From positions 1-25,047 of the forward strand of contig DATBFX010000080.1 in NCBI GenBank assembly GCA_036558305.1: a stretch of DNA of 25,047 nucleotides, read 5' to 3'. Position 1 is the first letter of the stretch, and each line of letters opens with the position of its first letter. Shown here in pieces: positions 14,019-22,194 of the stretch. The DNA comes from DATBFX01 sp036558305. Its GTDB lineage: Bacteria; Chloroflexota; Chloroflexia; Thermomicrobiales; UBA6265. Position numbers and translations under genes: made by a program. The notes under the pieces are model-generated. The model was not told where the DNA came from and did not search any database. It worked only from the letters and a program-made list of their open reading frames with translations.

Positions 14019-15341
14019 TCAGATCAGGTCGAGGGCGCCGGCGACTTGTGCAGCGGCGAGGCGAGAGGAGACGTCGAGTTTGCCGCAGATCGAGGTCAGG
14101 TGCGTGTTGACGGTCCGCGGCGAGAGCGAGAACCGGTCGGCGATCGCGGCGTCGGTGAGCCCATCGGCGAGCAAGCGCAGCACGTCGAGCTCGCGCGCGG
14201 TCAGGCCGAACCGTCCGTCCGGTCGCGGGGTCAGGGTCGCGAGCAGATCGCGACAGGCGAGTTCGAGACCGCGCATCCCGATGTCGATCGCCTCGTCGAG
14301 GGCGCGTTGCGCCAGCCCGCGGGCGGCCCGCCGGTCGCCCGGTCGGTTTCGTCCGGCACGCAGGCGGGCCTGCGCCAGGAGGGTTCGCGCGAAAAACGGG
14401 CGCAGACCGAGCCGCTCGCTGATGGCCAATGAGCGGTCGAGATGACCTTCGGCGTCGTCCGGCCGGCCGATTGCGGCGGCGAGTTGTCCGAGGTAGAGGG
14501 CGACCGGACCGTGGCAAAGGACGAGCCGTCCATCGACCGCGGTGCGGTCTGCCGCCGGCAGCATGCTTTCGTAGAGGCGCGACGCCGACGCCGCGTCGTG
14601 GAACGCGATCGCCGCCTCGGCCAGGCGGGTGACGACGCTGGACCAGGTATCGATCGTCGCGCGCCGGAAGGTATTGGTGACCAGGAGTGCCTGGTAGTCG
14701 AGGTGTGCCGCATCGCGCTCGCCCCGGTCCAGGGCAAGGGCCATGCGGTGGGCCTGCGCGGCCTGGCGCCAGACATGGAAATCGTCCGGAACGACGAACT
14801 CGTCGCCGAACTCCTTGAGCCGACCGAGATCGCGCAAGAGCACGTACTCCTGGGCGCGGTGTTGGGGAGGGGCCCCGCTTTGCCAGAATTCTCGGGCGCG
14901 AAGAATCGGTCCCGCGGCGCTCGCGTAGCGACCCAGCGCGAGGTCGAGCATACCCCGACAGGCGGCGGCCCGCTGCGCGACGTAGGGCAGGTGCGCGCGG
15001 TCGCGCAGCCGTTCGAGCGATGCCAGGGAGCGATCGGCGCCGGCGACGTTGCCGGCTTCGAGTAGCGAGAGCAGGTGATGGATGTACCCCCAGGCGGCAA
15101 AGAGGGGATCGCCGCACCGTTCGGCCCACTCGATCAGGCGGTTCGCGTCGTCCAATCGCTGCGGCAGTTCCTCGACGCCCGCACGCGCGTTGAAGCGCGC
15201 CCAGTGGGCGATGGCGAGTTGGGCGGGATCGGCCAGTCGCCCGGCGAAGGCAATCGCCCCGTCGGCAAGCAGACGAGCCCGTTGACTCGTACCGGTCGTG
15301 CGATTGGTCAGGTCGACCGCCAACCGGGCGAGGACCCGCAC
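14019..15341 (-). CDS. TPR-LuxR transcriptional regulator, probably 5'-truncated
   Basis: 440 aa from the only plausible start, a GTG at 15341; the frame stays open upstream but shows no ATG. The C-terminal 62 residues are a clear LuxR/GerE helix-turn-helix: LTARELDVLRLLADGLTDAA, then IADRFSLSPRTVNTHL. The preceding 370 residues are Ala/Leu/Arg-rich helical repeats of the kind found between the AAA+ ATPase and HTH domains of large LuxR (LAL) regulators, for example WAERCGDPLFAAWGYIHHLL. Such regulators are usually 800-1000 aa; the ATPase with its Walker motifs is absent. Immediately upstream lies a copy of a dispersed repeat rather than the missing domain. It could be a functional short regulator of the neighbouring flavoprotein, or a remnant. 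No ligand can be inferred. Confidence 0.75.
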   Translation of the reverse strand: MRVLARLAVDLTNRTTGTSQRARLLADGAIAFAGRLADPAQLAIAHWARFNARAGVEELPQRLDDANRLIEWAERCGDPLFAAWGYIHHLLSLLEAGNVAGADRSLASLERLRDRAHLPYVAQRAAACRGMLDLALGRYASAAGPILRAREFWQSGAPPQHRAQEYVLLRDLGRLKEFGDEFVVPDDFHVWRQAAQAHRMALALDRGERDAAHLDYQALLVTNTFRRATIDTWSSVVTRLAEAAIAFHDAASASRLYESMLPAADRTAVDGRLVLCHGPVALYLGQLAAAIGRPDDAEGHLDRSLAISERLGLRPFFARTLLAQARLRAGRNRPGDRRAARGLAQRALDEAIDIGMRGLELACRDLLATLTPRPDGRFGLTARELDVLRLLADGLTDAAIADRFSLSPRTVNTHLTSICGKLDVSSRLAAAQVAGALDLI

Positions 15342-15391
15342 GCACAGCGGCGGATCGGGCGCGCTCGGCGCGCCCGACGACTCCTCGCCGC

Positions 15392-15415
15392 CTCCGGCGT
15401 CCGCGCCAGCAGCAC
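15392..15415. repeat. 24-bp exact match to the MFS gene (20731-20754)
   Basis: This segment is identical to the stretch of the MFS transporter gene that encodes VLLARTPE. With one mismatch the match extends to 30 bp. It abuts the left edge of the dispersed repeat copy B. In the MFS gene it lies in a conserved loop, so the coding copy is probably the source. Confidence 0.6.
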
Positions 15416-15531
15416 GGCGCGAGGTATCGGTTGCGACCGGGACGGGTCGACAGCCGGGGCGCGACCGGCATAGGCGCGAACGCGCCGCCTTGTCGTGGGC
15501 GCGCTAGAGGTCGTCCAAAGGGGACGCGCCG
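15415..15531. repeat. dispersed repeat, copy B (upstream of the LuxR gene)
   Basis: Second copy of the block at 12053-12170, 117 bp, same orientation, about 88% identical by hand alignment. The -35-like TTGGAC is conserved on the minus strand, but the -10-like box has changed to GACAAG and the GGTCGCGACC palindrome to GGTTGCGACC. It lies 73 bp upstream of the GTG of the truncated LuxR gene. Confidence 0.8.
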
Positions 15532-15697
15532 GACATCGGCCCACAGTCTTACGGGCACACGAAGGGTGTCGCGCAGACTGGCCGACGAGTTCTGGGGTCA
15601 CGCGACAAAGCGGTAACCAGGGCGCGGTGCGCATCGGCGGCGGCGCCGAACCGGTCGTGGAGCTCGGCGCGAACGCAGTGGCGTTCGTTGTCGCCGG

Positions 15698-16156
15698 TCA
15701 GGACGCGACCAGGAGGGCTTGCGGGGCGGCTTCTTTGATGCGGGTGCGGAGCCACTTGATCTGGATCGCGGTTTCGCCGTCGCAGGTCTTGACGGTTTCG
15801 AAAAGGTCCTTGTCGCGGGCGCCCTGGGCCGCCTGCTTGATCACCGTCCAGGCGATGTCGACTTCGGTCGCCATCAGGCAGAGATCGTGCAGATCGCGCA
15901 GCAGACCGAGTCCGCCCGTGCGCGTGCCGCCGAAGAGGTCGTTGTGGAGGCGCTCGGGCTCGTCCGGCGCGTCCTCGCCGTAGCGGGCGACGAAGGGAGC
16001 CAGTTGTTCGGCGTGGCGGTCGCACTGCTCGGCGAGTTTGCGGCAGAGGGAGGAGACGTCGGGCTCGTCGCCGTGGGCAGCGGCGACCTGACGGAAGGAG
16101 TCCGCGAGGATCGTCTCGGAGCGGTGGACGAGACCGAGGTAGTTGGCGAGGTGCAT
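15698..16156 (-). CDS. ferritin-like/four-helix protein partnered with a molybdoenzyme
   Basis: 152-aa predicted all-helical protein without signal peptide. It starts 4 nt after the molybdopterin oxidoreductase stop, and its ribosome site GAGGAGGG lies within the end of that gene, so the two are one translational unit. Potential metal or helix-packing residues are spread as in ferritin-like bundles: E14 in HRSETILADSF, the CDRHAEQLAPFVARYG segment, GLLRDLHDLCLMATEVDIAW, and a C-terminal CDGETAIQIKWLRTRIKEAA, then PQAL. I recall similar small proteins beside molybdopterin oxidoreductases in Actinobacteria, but their role is not established to my knowledge. It may be an electron-transfer or assembly partner. 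The assignment to the ferritin-like fold is from pattern only. Confidence 0.75.
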   Translation of the reverse strand: MHLANYLGLVHRSETILADSFRQVAAAHGDEPDVSSLCRKLAEQCDRHAEQLAPFVARYGEDAPDEPERLHNDLFGGTRTGGLGLLRDLHDLCLMATEVDIAWTVIKQAAQGARDKDLFETVKTCDGETAIQIKWLRTRIKEAAPQALLVAS

Positions 16157-16160
16157 CGGC

Positions 16161-18614
16161 TCATCCCTCCTCAGGCAGCGACACGGCCTCGGCCGCGGGA
16201 CCGCCGCGAGTCAGCGGCACCGAGATTGGGCCGGCGGGCGCGTCGATCGGGGCAGTGGCAGTGATCGTCGGGGCGGGAGCGGGACCCGCTCCGCTGGCGA
16301 TCCTGGTGACGCGGACAGACCCGATCTTGAATTCCGGCTGTTTGGAGACCGGGTCCCAACCGGTGAGGGTCAACTCGTTGGCGGCGCGGGGCGAGCCGTC
16401 CGGACCGCTGCCGGTCGGTTCGTCGAAGTAGCCGTAATGGAACGGGGCGAAGACGAGACCGCGGCGGATGGCGGTGATGCGGGCGGGAGCCTCGATCCAG
16501 CCGCGCGGCGACTCGGCGCGGACGAAGTCTCCCTCGCTGAAGCCGAGCGAGGCGGCGTCGGTTGGGGAGAGCTCGATCCAGGGCTCCGGGGCGGCGCAGT
16601 CGAGCTGGCGGGCGCGGGCGGTCTTGGTCCGGGTGTGGAAGTGGTAGAGGGTGCGTCCCGTGGAATAGGCGAGCGGATAATCGGCGGTCGGTTCCTCGCG
16701 CGGGGGCTGGTAGTCGGCGGCACGGAGGATGGCGCGGCCGTGCGGGTCGAGGGCGCGGCGGTCGGACTCCTCGTAGGCGGCACCGGTGAGGAAGTCGTGC
16801 CCGTAGTCTTCGCAGGCATCCGCGTCGGTGTTGAAGCGGCCGTCGGTGTAGAGGCGCTCGCTGCCGTTCGGGGCGTCCGCGGTGCAGGGCCACTGGATGC
16901 CGCTACCGCCGCGCAGGCGGTCGTAGGTGAGACCGGAGTAGTCGCAGGGGCGGCCCTTGCTGCACGCCTTCCAGCCCTCGAACGCCGACTCGGGGTCGTG
17001 CCACATGATGAGGGGGGCGCCGTCCTTGTCTTTGAACCCGATGCGATCGGCGTAGTCGAGGAAGATGTCGGGATCGGCGCGGGCCTCGCCGGGGGGCTTC
17101 ACCGCTTTGTCGGAGAGGTGCATGGTGCGATCGACGTTGGTGAAGGTCCCGGTTTTCTCGCCCCAGAGGGCGGCGGGGAGGACGACGTCGGCGAAGCGCG
17201 CGGTCTCGGTGAGGAAGGCGTCCTGGACGACGATGAAGAGGTCGTCCCTGGCGAGGATGTCGCGGATGCGCGGCAACTGCGGCAGGGAGACGGCGGGGTT
17301 GGTCGCGGCGATCCAGAGCAGACCGATCGAACCCTGCTCGGCGTAGCGCCAGATCTGCATGGCGTGGGTCGGCGGCGACCAGTGGGGGATGACGATTGGA
17401 TCGACGTTCCAGAGCTCGGCGAGTTGCCGGATGTGCTCCTGGTTGCTCCAGTTGCGGAAACCGGGAAGGTCGCCGTCGGCCCCGGTCTCGCGGGTGTTCT
17501 GGGAGGTCGGTTGGCCGTTCATCTGGTAGAGACCGCAGCCGGGGCGGCCGAGCATGCCACGCAGCAGGTGGAGGTTGTTGATCTGGACGGCGGCGGCGGT
17601 CGCCTGGTTTGACTGGTAGACGCCCTGGAGCGCGGTCGAGAGGAGTCGTTCGGCCGTGCCGAGCATGCGGGCCGCCGCGCGGATTCGGTCGGCGGTGACG
17701 TCGCAGATCTCGGCGGCGCGCTCGGGCGGGTAGGCCGCGACGGTCTGCTTGAGGGCGTCGAAGCCGATGGTGTGGGCCTGGATGTAGTTGAGGTCGATCC
17801 AGCCGTTGGCGATGATCTCGTGGAGGAGGGCATTCAAGAGGGCGACGTTGGTCCCGGTGCGGATGGCCAGGTGGACGTCGGCCTCGCGGGCGGGGGGCGA
17901 CGGGCGGGGATCGACGACGACCAACCCGGGCCGGTTCGGGCCGCGGAGTCGGTCGACCAAACGCATCCAAAGGACGGTCTGTTGCTCGGCGACGTTGTGG
18001 CCGACGAGGAAGATCGTGTCGGCGTGGTCGATGTCGGCGTAGGAGCCGGGTTGCCCGTCGGTGCCGAACGACTCCTTGAGGGCGGCGGCGGTGGCGGTGC
18101 AGAGGCGGGTGTTGCCGTCCATGTGCGGCGTGCCGAGACCGGCCTTGCCGATGACGGCGAGGGTGCAGTACTCCTCGATGAAGAGTTGGCCCGAGGTGTA
18201 GAAGCCGATCGAGAGCGGTCCCTTGTCGGCGAGTTGGCGCCGCGAACGGTCGACGACGGCACCCATTGCGGTCTCCCAGTCCGTCTCGACGAGGCGGCCG
18301 TCGCGGCGGACGAGCGGGCGGGTGAGGCGGTCGCTCGCGTTGTTGGCCTGCCAACCGAAAAGTCCCTTCGGCCCCAGCCGGCCGCGGTTGACGCGATCGA
18401 TGGCGCGGCCGCGGACGCCGACGATGCGGCCGTCCTTGACGGCGACGTCGAGGGCGCAGCCGTTGGAGCAGAGGACGCAGGCGGACTGAACCCAGGCATC
18501 GACGTCCAGCGGCGAAACGTCGGCTGACAAGAACTGATCGACGCGCGCGGGCCATGCGGAGCCAGCGGCGTACGGGGTGCGGGCGCCCCAGGGGTCGGCG
18601 ATGCGGTCGGTCAT
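16161..18614 (-). CDS. cytoplasmic molybdopterin oxidoreductase (NasA/NapA/FdhF-like)
   Basis: 817 aa. The N-terminal Fe4S4 motif is CVLCSNGC (C46, C49, C53). The expected fourth cysteine in the usual NRGRLCxKG is glycine (G81, NRGRLGPKGLFGW). C172 in DGNTRLCTATA is in the position of the molybdenum-ligating cysteine of nitrate reductases and formate dehydrogenases. Further marks are VVVDPRPSPPAREADVHLAI, the GMLGRPGCGLYQMNGQPTSQ loop, ALWGEKTGTFTNVDRTMHLS, and a C-terminal dinucleotide-binding domain from about residue 650 (LAYSTGRTLYHFHTRTKTAR). There is no Tat leader, so it is cytosolic; the resemblance is closest to assimilatory nitrate reductase-type enzymes, but the substrate is not certain. 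The ATG at 18614 follows AAGGAG. It forms an operon with the ferritin-like gene; no nitrite reductase or cofactor gene is in view. Confidence 0.9.
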   Translation of the reverse strand: MTDRIADPWGARTPYAAGSAWPARVDQFLSADVSPLDVDAWVQSACVLCSNGCALDVAVKDGRIVGVRGRAIDRVNRGRLGPKGLFGWQANNASDRLTRPLVRRDGRLVETDWETAMGAVVDRSRRQLADKGPLSIGFYTSGQLFIEEYCTLAVIGKAGLGTPHMDGNTRLCTATAAALKESFGTDGQPGSYADIDHADTIFLVGHNVAEQQTVLWMRLVDRLRGPNRPGLVVVDPRPSPPAREADVHLAIRTGTNVALLNALLHEIIANGWIDLNYIQAHTIGFDALKQTVAAYPPERAAEICDVTADRIRAAARMLGTAERLLSTALQGVYQSNQATAAAVQINNLHLLRGMLGRPGCGLYQMNGQPTSQNTRETGADGDLPGFRNWSNQEHIRQLAELWNVDPIVIPHWSPPTHAMQIWRYAEQGSIGLLWIAATNPAVSLPQLPRIRDILARDDLFIVVQDAFLTETARFADVVLPAALWGEKTGTFTNVDRTMHLSDKAVKPPGEARADPDIFLDYADRIGFKDKDGAPLIMWHDPESAFEGWKACSKGRPCDYSGLTYDRLRGGSGIQWPCTADAPNGSERLYTDGRFNTDADACEDYGHDFLTGAAYEESDRRALDPHGRAILRAADYQPPREEPTADYPLAYSTGRTLYHFHTRTKTARARQLDCAAPEPWIELSPTDAASLGFSEGDFVRAESPRGWIEAPARITAIRRGLVFAPFHYGYFDEPTGSGPDGSPRAANELTLTGWDPVSKQPEFKIGSVRVTRIASGAGPAPAPTITATAPIDAPAGPISVPLTRGGPAAEAVSLPEEG

Positions 18615-18694
18615 CGGGCTGCTCCTTGGCGCCGTGCGCGAACTACCGCACCGAGAGACCGCCTCTCGTCCGTAGGGTGGTTCGCATCGACCGT

Positions 18695-18713
18695 GCCACC
18701 GCCCGCCGGTGGC
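18695..18713 (-). terminator. possible hairpin terminator after the MBL-fold gene
   Basis: GCCACC, 7 nt, GGTGGC (18695-18713) lies 3 nt past the stop codon of the MBL-fold gene on the minus strand. An overlapping alternative stem ACCGCC/GGCGGT (18698-18716) exists. No T-run follows, so termination may be partial and the molybdoenzyme gene 100 bp on could receive read-through. Confidence 0.35.
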
Positions 18714-18715
18714 GG

Positions 18716-19621
18716 TTAACCCCGACCGGCACCGGCGACGGGGACGGTTTGCCCGGCGCGCAGGCGATCGGCCGAGGCTGGGTCGTGAGAGGGGAGGTAA
18801 ACCAGCGGTTCGAGTGCGGCGAGTTCCCGGATGCGGCGCAGCGTGTCGCGTGCCGCTTCCTCGTCGGGTGCGACGCCGTCGACATGGCCGGCCAGCATGA
18901 GGTCCTCGGTGTAGGAGGCGTCGCCGGCGAGGAAGAACGTTGCGTCGTCCCGCCGCACGACGACCGAGACGTGGCCCGCCGTGTGGCCGGGTGTCGGCAC
19001 GATCGCGACGTCGCCGGCGGCAGTGAGCGGCAGGCTGCGCGCGAACGGGCCGAACGGGACCGGCGAGAAGTCGATGAACGTCGGTCGCAGCCAGGCGGGC
19101 AACCGCTTGGGGAGGAAGCCGCGCAACTCCCCGCGCAGACCCGATGCCGCGGCGTAGTCACCGGGTTCGATCAGGATCTCGCTGTTGGGGAAGTGGTGGA
19201 GGCCGCCCGCGTGGTCGGTGTGGAGGTGGGTCAGGACCACCCACCGCGCGCGGCGGGGGTCGAGCCAGCGATTTTCGAGTTGGGGGCCGATCTCCTGGTC
19301 CGGCGTCACCCGCTCCTCCAGGCCACGGCGAAAGTATGGGTGCCAGGAAGGGAAATAGCCGGGTTCGGCGACGCGGGCCGTCTCCCCGGTGTCGACGACG
19401 ATGAGACCTTCCGGGTGCTCGATGGCCCAGGCGTAGATCGGTAACCAATCGCTCCAGGCGACGCCGGTGTAGGTGCGCAGCAGGCGCATCCGCCCGTGAC
19501 CCTTACCCCGGATCTGGTTGGTCCGGATGCGGACGGTGCCCGTTTGGATCGCGTGGATCGTGATGCCGTTCGAGGCGGGTGCCGTTGCGATCGCCCCGCC
19601 GGTGTCCAGGTTGGTTGCCAT
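18716..19621 (-). CDS. metallo-beta-lactamase-fold hydrolase (AHL-lactonase-like group)
   Basis: 301-aa zinc hydrolase with all family ligands: H132, H134, D136 and H137 in LTHLHTDHAGG, H213 in TPGHTAGH, D234 in AGDASY and H279 in PSHDP. The order and spacing, with VVDTGE before and the TPGHTAGHVSVVV strand after, fit the N-acyl-homoserine-lactonase/quorum-quenching-like branch; many members cleave other lactones or esters, so the substrate is open. No signal peptide. ATG 19621 has GGAGG five bases upstream. It lies between the CRP-like regulator (130 bp upstream) and the molybdoenzyme (101 bp downstream), all on one strand. Confidence 0.9.
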   Translation of the reverse strand: MATNLDTGGAIATAPASNGITIHAIQTGTVRIRTNQIRGKGHGRMRLLRTYTGVAWSDWLPIYAWAIEHPEGLIVVDTGETARVAEPGYFPSWHPYFRRGLEERVTPDQEIGPQLENRWLDPRRARWVVLTHLHTDHAGGLHHFPNSEILIEPGDYAAASGLRGELRGFLPKRLPAWLRPTFIDFSPVPFGPFARSLPLTAAGDVAIVPTPGHTAGHVSVVVRRDDATFFLAGDASYTEDLMLAGHVDGVAPDEEAARDTLRRIRELAALEPLVYLPSHDPASADRLRAGQTVPVAGAGRG

Positions 19622-19750
19622 GGTGTCCTCCGCTCGATGACGTCCGGAGTGGCAAACGACAGCGCCGCTCCCGGATCGAGTCTGGGGGAGGTTAGGTGGG
19701 GGCGCAGTCTCGACGGTGACTCGGTCGCGTCCACCGCGATCAGGGGTCTG

Positions 19751-20464
19751 TCACTTCGGTGACGCGTGTCGCGACCAGGTTTGGGCGTGCAAACCCTCCG
19801 CGTCGAGGATCGCGATACCGGGAGACGCGGTCGCGACGAGTCCGAGTTCCCGGAGTTCGGCCACCATGCGGGCGACGGCCGGGCGGGCGGAACCGATCGC
19901 ATCGGCCAGGTCCTGCTGGGTGACAGGCGCGACGAGACGGCCATCGCCCTGCCAGACGGCGAGGTCGAGGAGGTGGCGCGCCACGCGCTGGCGGAGCGAG
20001 CCAAAGGCGGTATCGGCGACGGCATCGAGGGTGTCGTAGAGTCGTTCCGCGATCTCGCGCGCGAGCAGCCAGCCGACGACCGGCTCGGTCTGGCCCAGGT
20101 GCGCCAGCGTCCGCCCGTTGAGCATCAGCAGCCGGGTGTCGGTGACCATCTGGGCGCTGACCGGGACCGGCCCGGCGACGATGGTCGGGACACCGAGGAG
20201 TTCGCCGGGCCGTGCGTAGCGGACGGTGACGGTGCGCCCGTCGGGCGCGGACATGACGACGCGGACCAGACCGGCGACGACGAGGATGCAGCGGGGGTCG
20301 TCCTCATCGCGGTAGATCGTCCCCCCGGCCGGGACGTCGATGGGGAGGGCACCGGTCAACACCCGGGCACGCAGCGACGGGGGCAACTCCGCGAGAAGAC
20401 TGGACGCGACCGCCTGCTGCTCGCGGTCGGCCCTGGCAACGGACGGTGGGGTGTCGGCGGTCAC
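19751..20464 (-). CDS. CRP/FNR-family transcriptional regulator
   Basis: 237 aa from a GTG at 20464. Residues about 22-115 form the cyclic-nucleotide-type beta-roll (LPIDVPAGGTIYRDEDDP, LVVAGLVRVVMSAPDGRTVT). About 120-155 is the dimer helix, and the winged helix-turn-helix follows with VTQQDLADAIGSARPAVARM. The phosphate-binding element differs from CRP: the loop reads PVSAQ where CRP has R-S-A, so cAMP binding by the standard arginine is unlikely. There is only one cysteine in the sensory part, so it is not an FNR-type Fe-S sensor. Targets may include the following MBL and molybdoenzyme genes, but I see no clear binding site. The start is not certain because the nearest G-rich ribosome site is about 15 nt away. 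A short hairpin GTCAC-TTCG-GTGAC overlaps the stop. Confidence 0.85.
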   Translation of the reverse strand: MTADTPPSVARADREQQAVASSLLAELPPSLRARVLTGALPIDVPAGGTIYRDEDDPRCILVVAGLVRVVMSAPDGRTVTVRYARPGELLGVPTIVAGPVPVSAQMVTDTRLLMLNGRTLAHLGQTEPVVGWLLAREIAERLYDTLDAVADTAFGSLRQRVARHLLDLAVWQGDGRLVAPVTQQDLADAIGSARPAVARMVAELRELGLVATASPGIAILDAEGLHAQTWSRHASPK

Positions 20465-20526
20465 GAGGCCGTGGCGGTCCCCTTTCTGCTGAGCGACCGA
20501 CGGGTGCTTGCCGGTCGCGCTGCCGG

Positions 20527-22059
20527 CTACGTCGCGATCGCTTCGGCCGCGGGGCGCTCCCGCGTCGCCCACGTCACGGCGAAGGCACCGCCGAGGATGA
20601 CGAGACCGATGGCGACGGCGATCGCGCGGACGCCGAGCCAATCGGCGGTGATACCGGCGAGCAGCGTCGGTACCAGCGCCCCGAGATTCCCGAACACGTT
20701 TTGCGTGGCGACGACCTGACCCCGGGCCGGCTCCGGCGTCCGCGCCAGCAGCACCGCGCGGGCAGACACCCCGACGACTGCCGACGCGAAGCCGGCGGGG
20801 ACGGAGAGCAGCATCACGATCAGGACGAGCGGCGGTACTCGCAACCAGTCGGCGACCCGATCGATCGGAATGCCGGCGTTGTTCAAGCCCGCCTCGATGC
20901 GCTCGACGAACCCGAGCGCGCCGACGCAGAGGGCGAAGACGACCAGCGACACCGACACGGCCGGTTGCAAACCGATCGCCCGCCCGATCGCCGGCGCCAG
21001 CCGCAGACCGATCACCAGACCGAGCGCCGCCGGCGCGAAGACGAAGACCGTGTTCGCCGACGACGTCCCGAGCACACGGACGAGATAGAACGGCGCGATC
21101 ACGACCAGCGCGCTCAGCCCGACGCCGACCAGGACATCGTCGGTCATCGCTTTCAGCACCACCCGGTCCCCCTTGATCGTCCGCCAACCGGCCAACACGA
21201 GGCGGCGCGCCTCGGCGAACCGCGACTCGCCGGCGACCGGTCCCGCCAGTTGCCTCCTCCCTCCCAGCGAAGGCAGCACCGCCGTCAGCAGACCAGCCGC
21301 CAGGAAGAGGGCGGCGGCAAACGCGAAGAGCGCGGACGGCGAGGCGAACCGCAGGAACAGCGGACCGGCGACGACCATTCCGGCGAGTTGGGCGAGGGCC
21401 AGGGCGAGGTTGGCGAGGGCCTGGGCATCGGCGTAGTCATCCTCGGGCACGAGGAGCGCGCCCGTCGTTCCTTCGGCCGGGTTGTAGAACTGGTGGACCG
21501 TCCAGAGACCGAGGGTGACGGCGAAGATGAGTCCGAGCGGCGGTTGCGGCGACACCAGCAGCAGCACGATCGCCGCGCGGATCACGTTCAACCAGACCAG
21601 CAGGAGCCGGCGCGGCAGGGCATCGACGACGAGCCCGGCGGGGAGTCCCAGGAGCAACGACGGGACGATCGAGCAGGCGACGAAAAGCGAACCGTAAAAG
21701 GGATCGTCGGTTCGATCGACGATGACGACGAGGAGCGCGTAGAGGACCATCCCCTGGGCGGCCTGGCCGATCAGGCGCGACAACCAGTAGGTCCGGAACG
21801 CCTCCTGGCGCATCAGCGGGTGATCGATCGGCAGCACCTTGCGGCCGACCCAGGCGAGCCCGACGGCCCCGCCGTGGGCGACCAGCATGAGCGGTCCGCG
21901 GTGAGGTGCGGTCGGCACGATTGCCCGCGGCGCGGTCTCCACCGTCGCGATGGCAGATGGAGCACCATCGAGAGCGGGCACGGACCCGATCGCGACCTCT
22001 CCCCGCGGCTGCCGCGCGGTCGCCTCGTCGTTCGGTTGGACCGATTGCCGATGATCCAT
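20527..22059 (-). CDS. MFS transporter
   Basis: 510 aa, predicted 12-helix major facilitator of the MFS_3-like exporter type. A roughly 90-residue Pro/Ala/Arg-rich cytosolic leader precedes the first helix, longer than usual. Family marks are FRTYWLSRLIGQAAQGMVLY, the motif-A-like GLVVDALPRRLLLVW, and LLARTPEPARGQVVATQNVF in the second half. ATG 22059 has GGGAGG seven bases upstream; an in-frame ATG at 22164 is rejected. It precedes the CRP-like gene by 63 bp on the same strand, so co-transcription is plausible and the regulator may control the transporter. A 24-bp stretch of the gene is duplicated at 15392-15415. Substrate is unknown. Confidence 0.88.
   Translation of the reverse strand: MDHRQSVQPNDEATARQPRGEVAIGSVPALDGAPSAIATVETAPRAIVPTAPHRGPLMLVAHGGAVGLAWVGRKVLPIDHPLMRQEAFRTYWLSRLIGQAAQGMVLYALLVVIVDRTDDPFYGSLFVACSIVPSLLLGLPAGLVVDALPRRLLLVWLNVIRAAIVLLLVSPQPPLGLIFAVTLGLWTVHQFYNPAEGTTGALLVPEDDYADAQALANLALALAQLAGMVVAGPLFLRFASPSALFAFAAALFLAAGLLTAVLPSLGGRRQLAGPVAGESRFAEARRLVLAGWRTIKGDRVVLKAMTDDVLVGVGLSALVVIAPFYLVRVLGTSSANTVFVFAPAALGLVIGLRLAPAIGRAIGLQPAVSVSLVVFALCVGALGFVERIEAGLNNAGIPIDRVADWLRVPPLVLIVMLLSVPAGFASAVVGVSARAVLLARTPEPARGQVVATQNVFGNLGALVPTLLAGITADWLGVRAIAVAIGLVILGGAFAVTWATRERPAAEAIAT
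20731..20754. repeat. 24-bp segment of the MFS gene duplicated at 15392-15415
   Basis: Exact 24-bp identity, extending to 30 bp with one mismatch, to the sequence beside the dispersed repeat copy B. Here it is coding and in a conserved loop. Confidence 0.6.
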
Positions 22060-22194
22060 GCGCGGGCCTCCCGTTCCCGCATTCTTGCACGCATGGTACC
22101 AACGCGAAATCGGCCGTCGCCGCCGGTACCGGGCATGGGGCATGCTATCCAGAGGAAGACGCACGGCCGGCGATCGCCGTCACGGCGTCCTACT

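Larger units (their letters stand above)
15342..15697. other. mosaic non-coding gap upstream of the LuxR gene
   Basis: No convincing gene was seen. From left to right it contains low-complexity GC-rich sequence, a 24-bp exact match to the MFS gene at 20731-20754, the dispersed repeat copy B (15415-15531), and about 165 bp of unassigned sequence. Open frames here overlap each other on both strands and share peptide stretches only with the copy-A region, as expected for a repeat. Confidence 0.5.

Noticed and set aside
13849..15558. A 569-codon open frame on the minus strand overlapping the LuxR gene
   Set aside because: It is Arg/Pro/Gly-rich with no domain signature, and the true frame contains TPR-like helices and a clear LuxR HTH.
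15549..15710. A short minus-strand frame with a TPR-like tail (AELHDRFGAAADAHRALV) considered as a lost part of the LuxR regulator
   Set aside because: It is in frame only with a shadow of the ferritin-like gene and cannot be joined to the LuxR frame; the similarity is too short to support.
16143..17612. A 489-codon plus-strand open frame opposite the molybdoenzyme
   Set aside because: Val/Gly/Glu-rich antisense shadow; the opposite strand encodes conserved molybdopterin-domain motifs.
20465..21187. An N-terminal extension of the CRP-like regulator
   Set aside because: It overlaps the MFS coding sequence on the same strand in another frame and has no recognisable domain.
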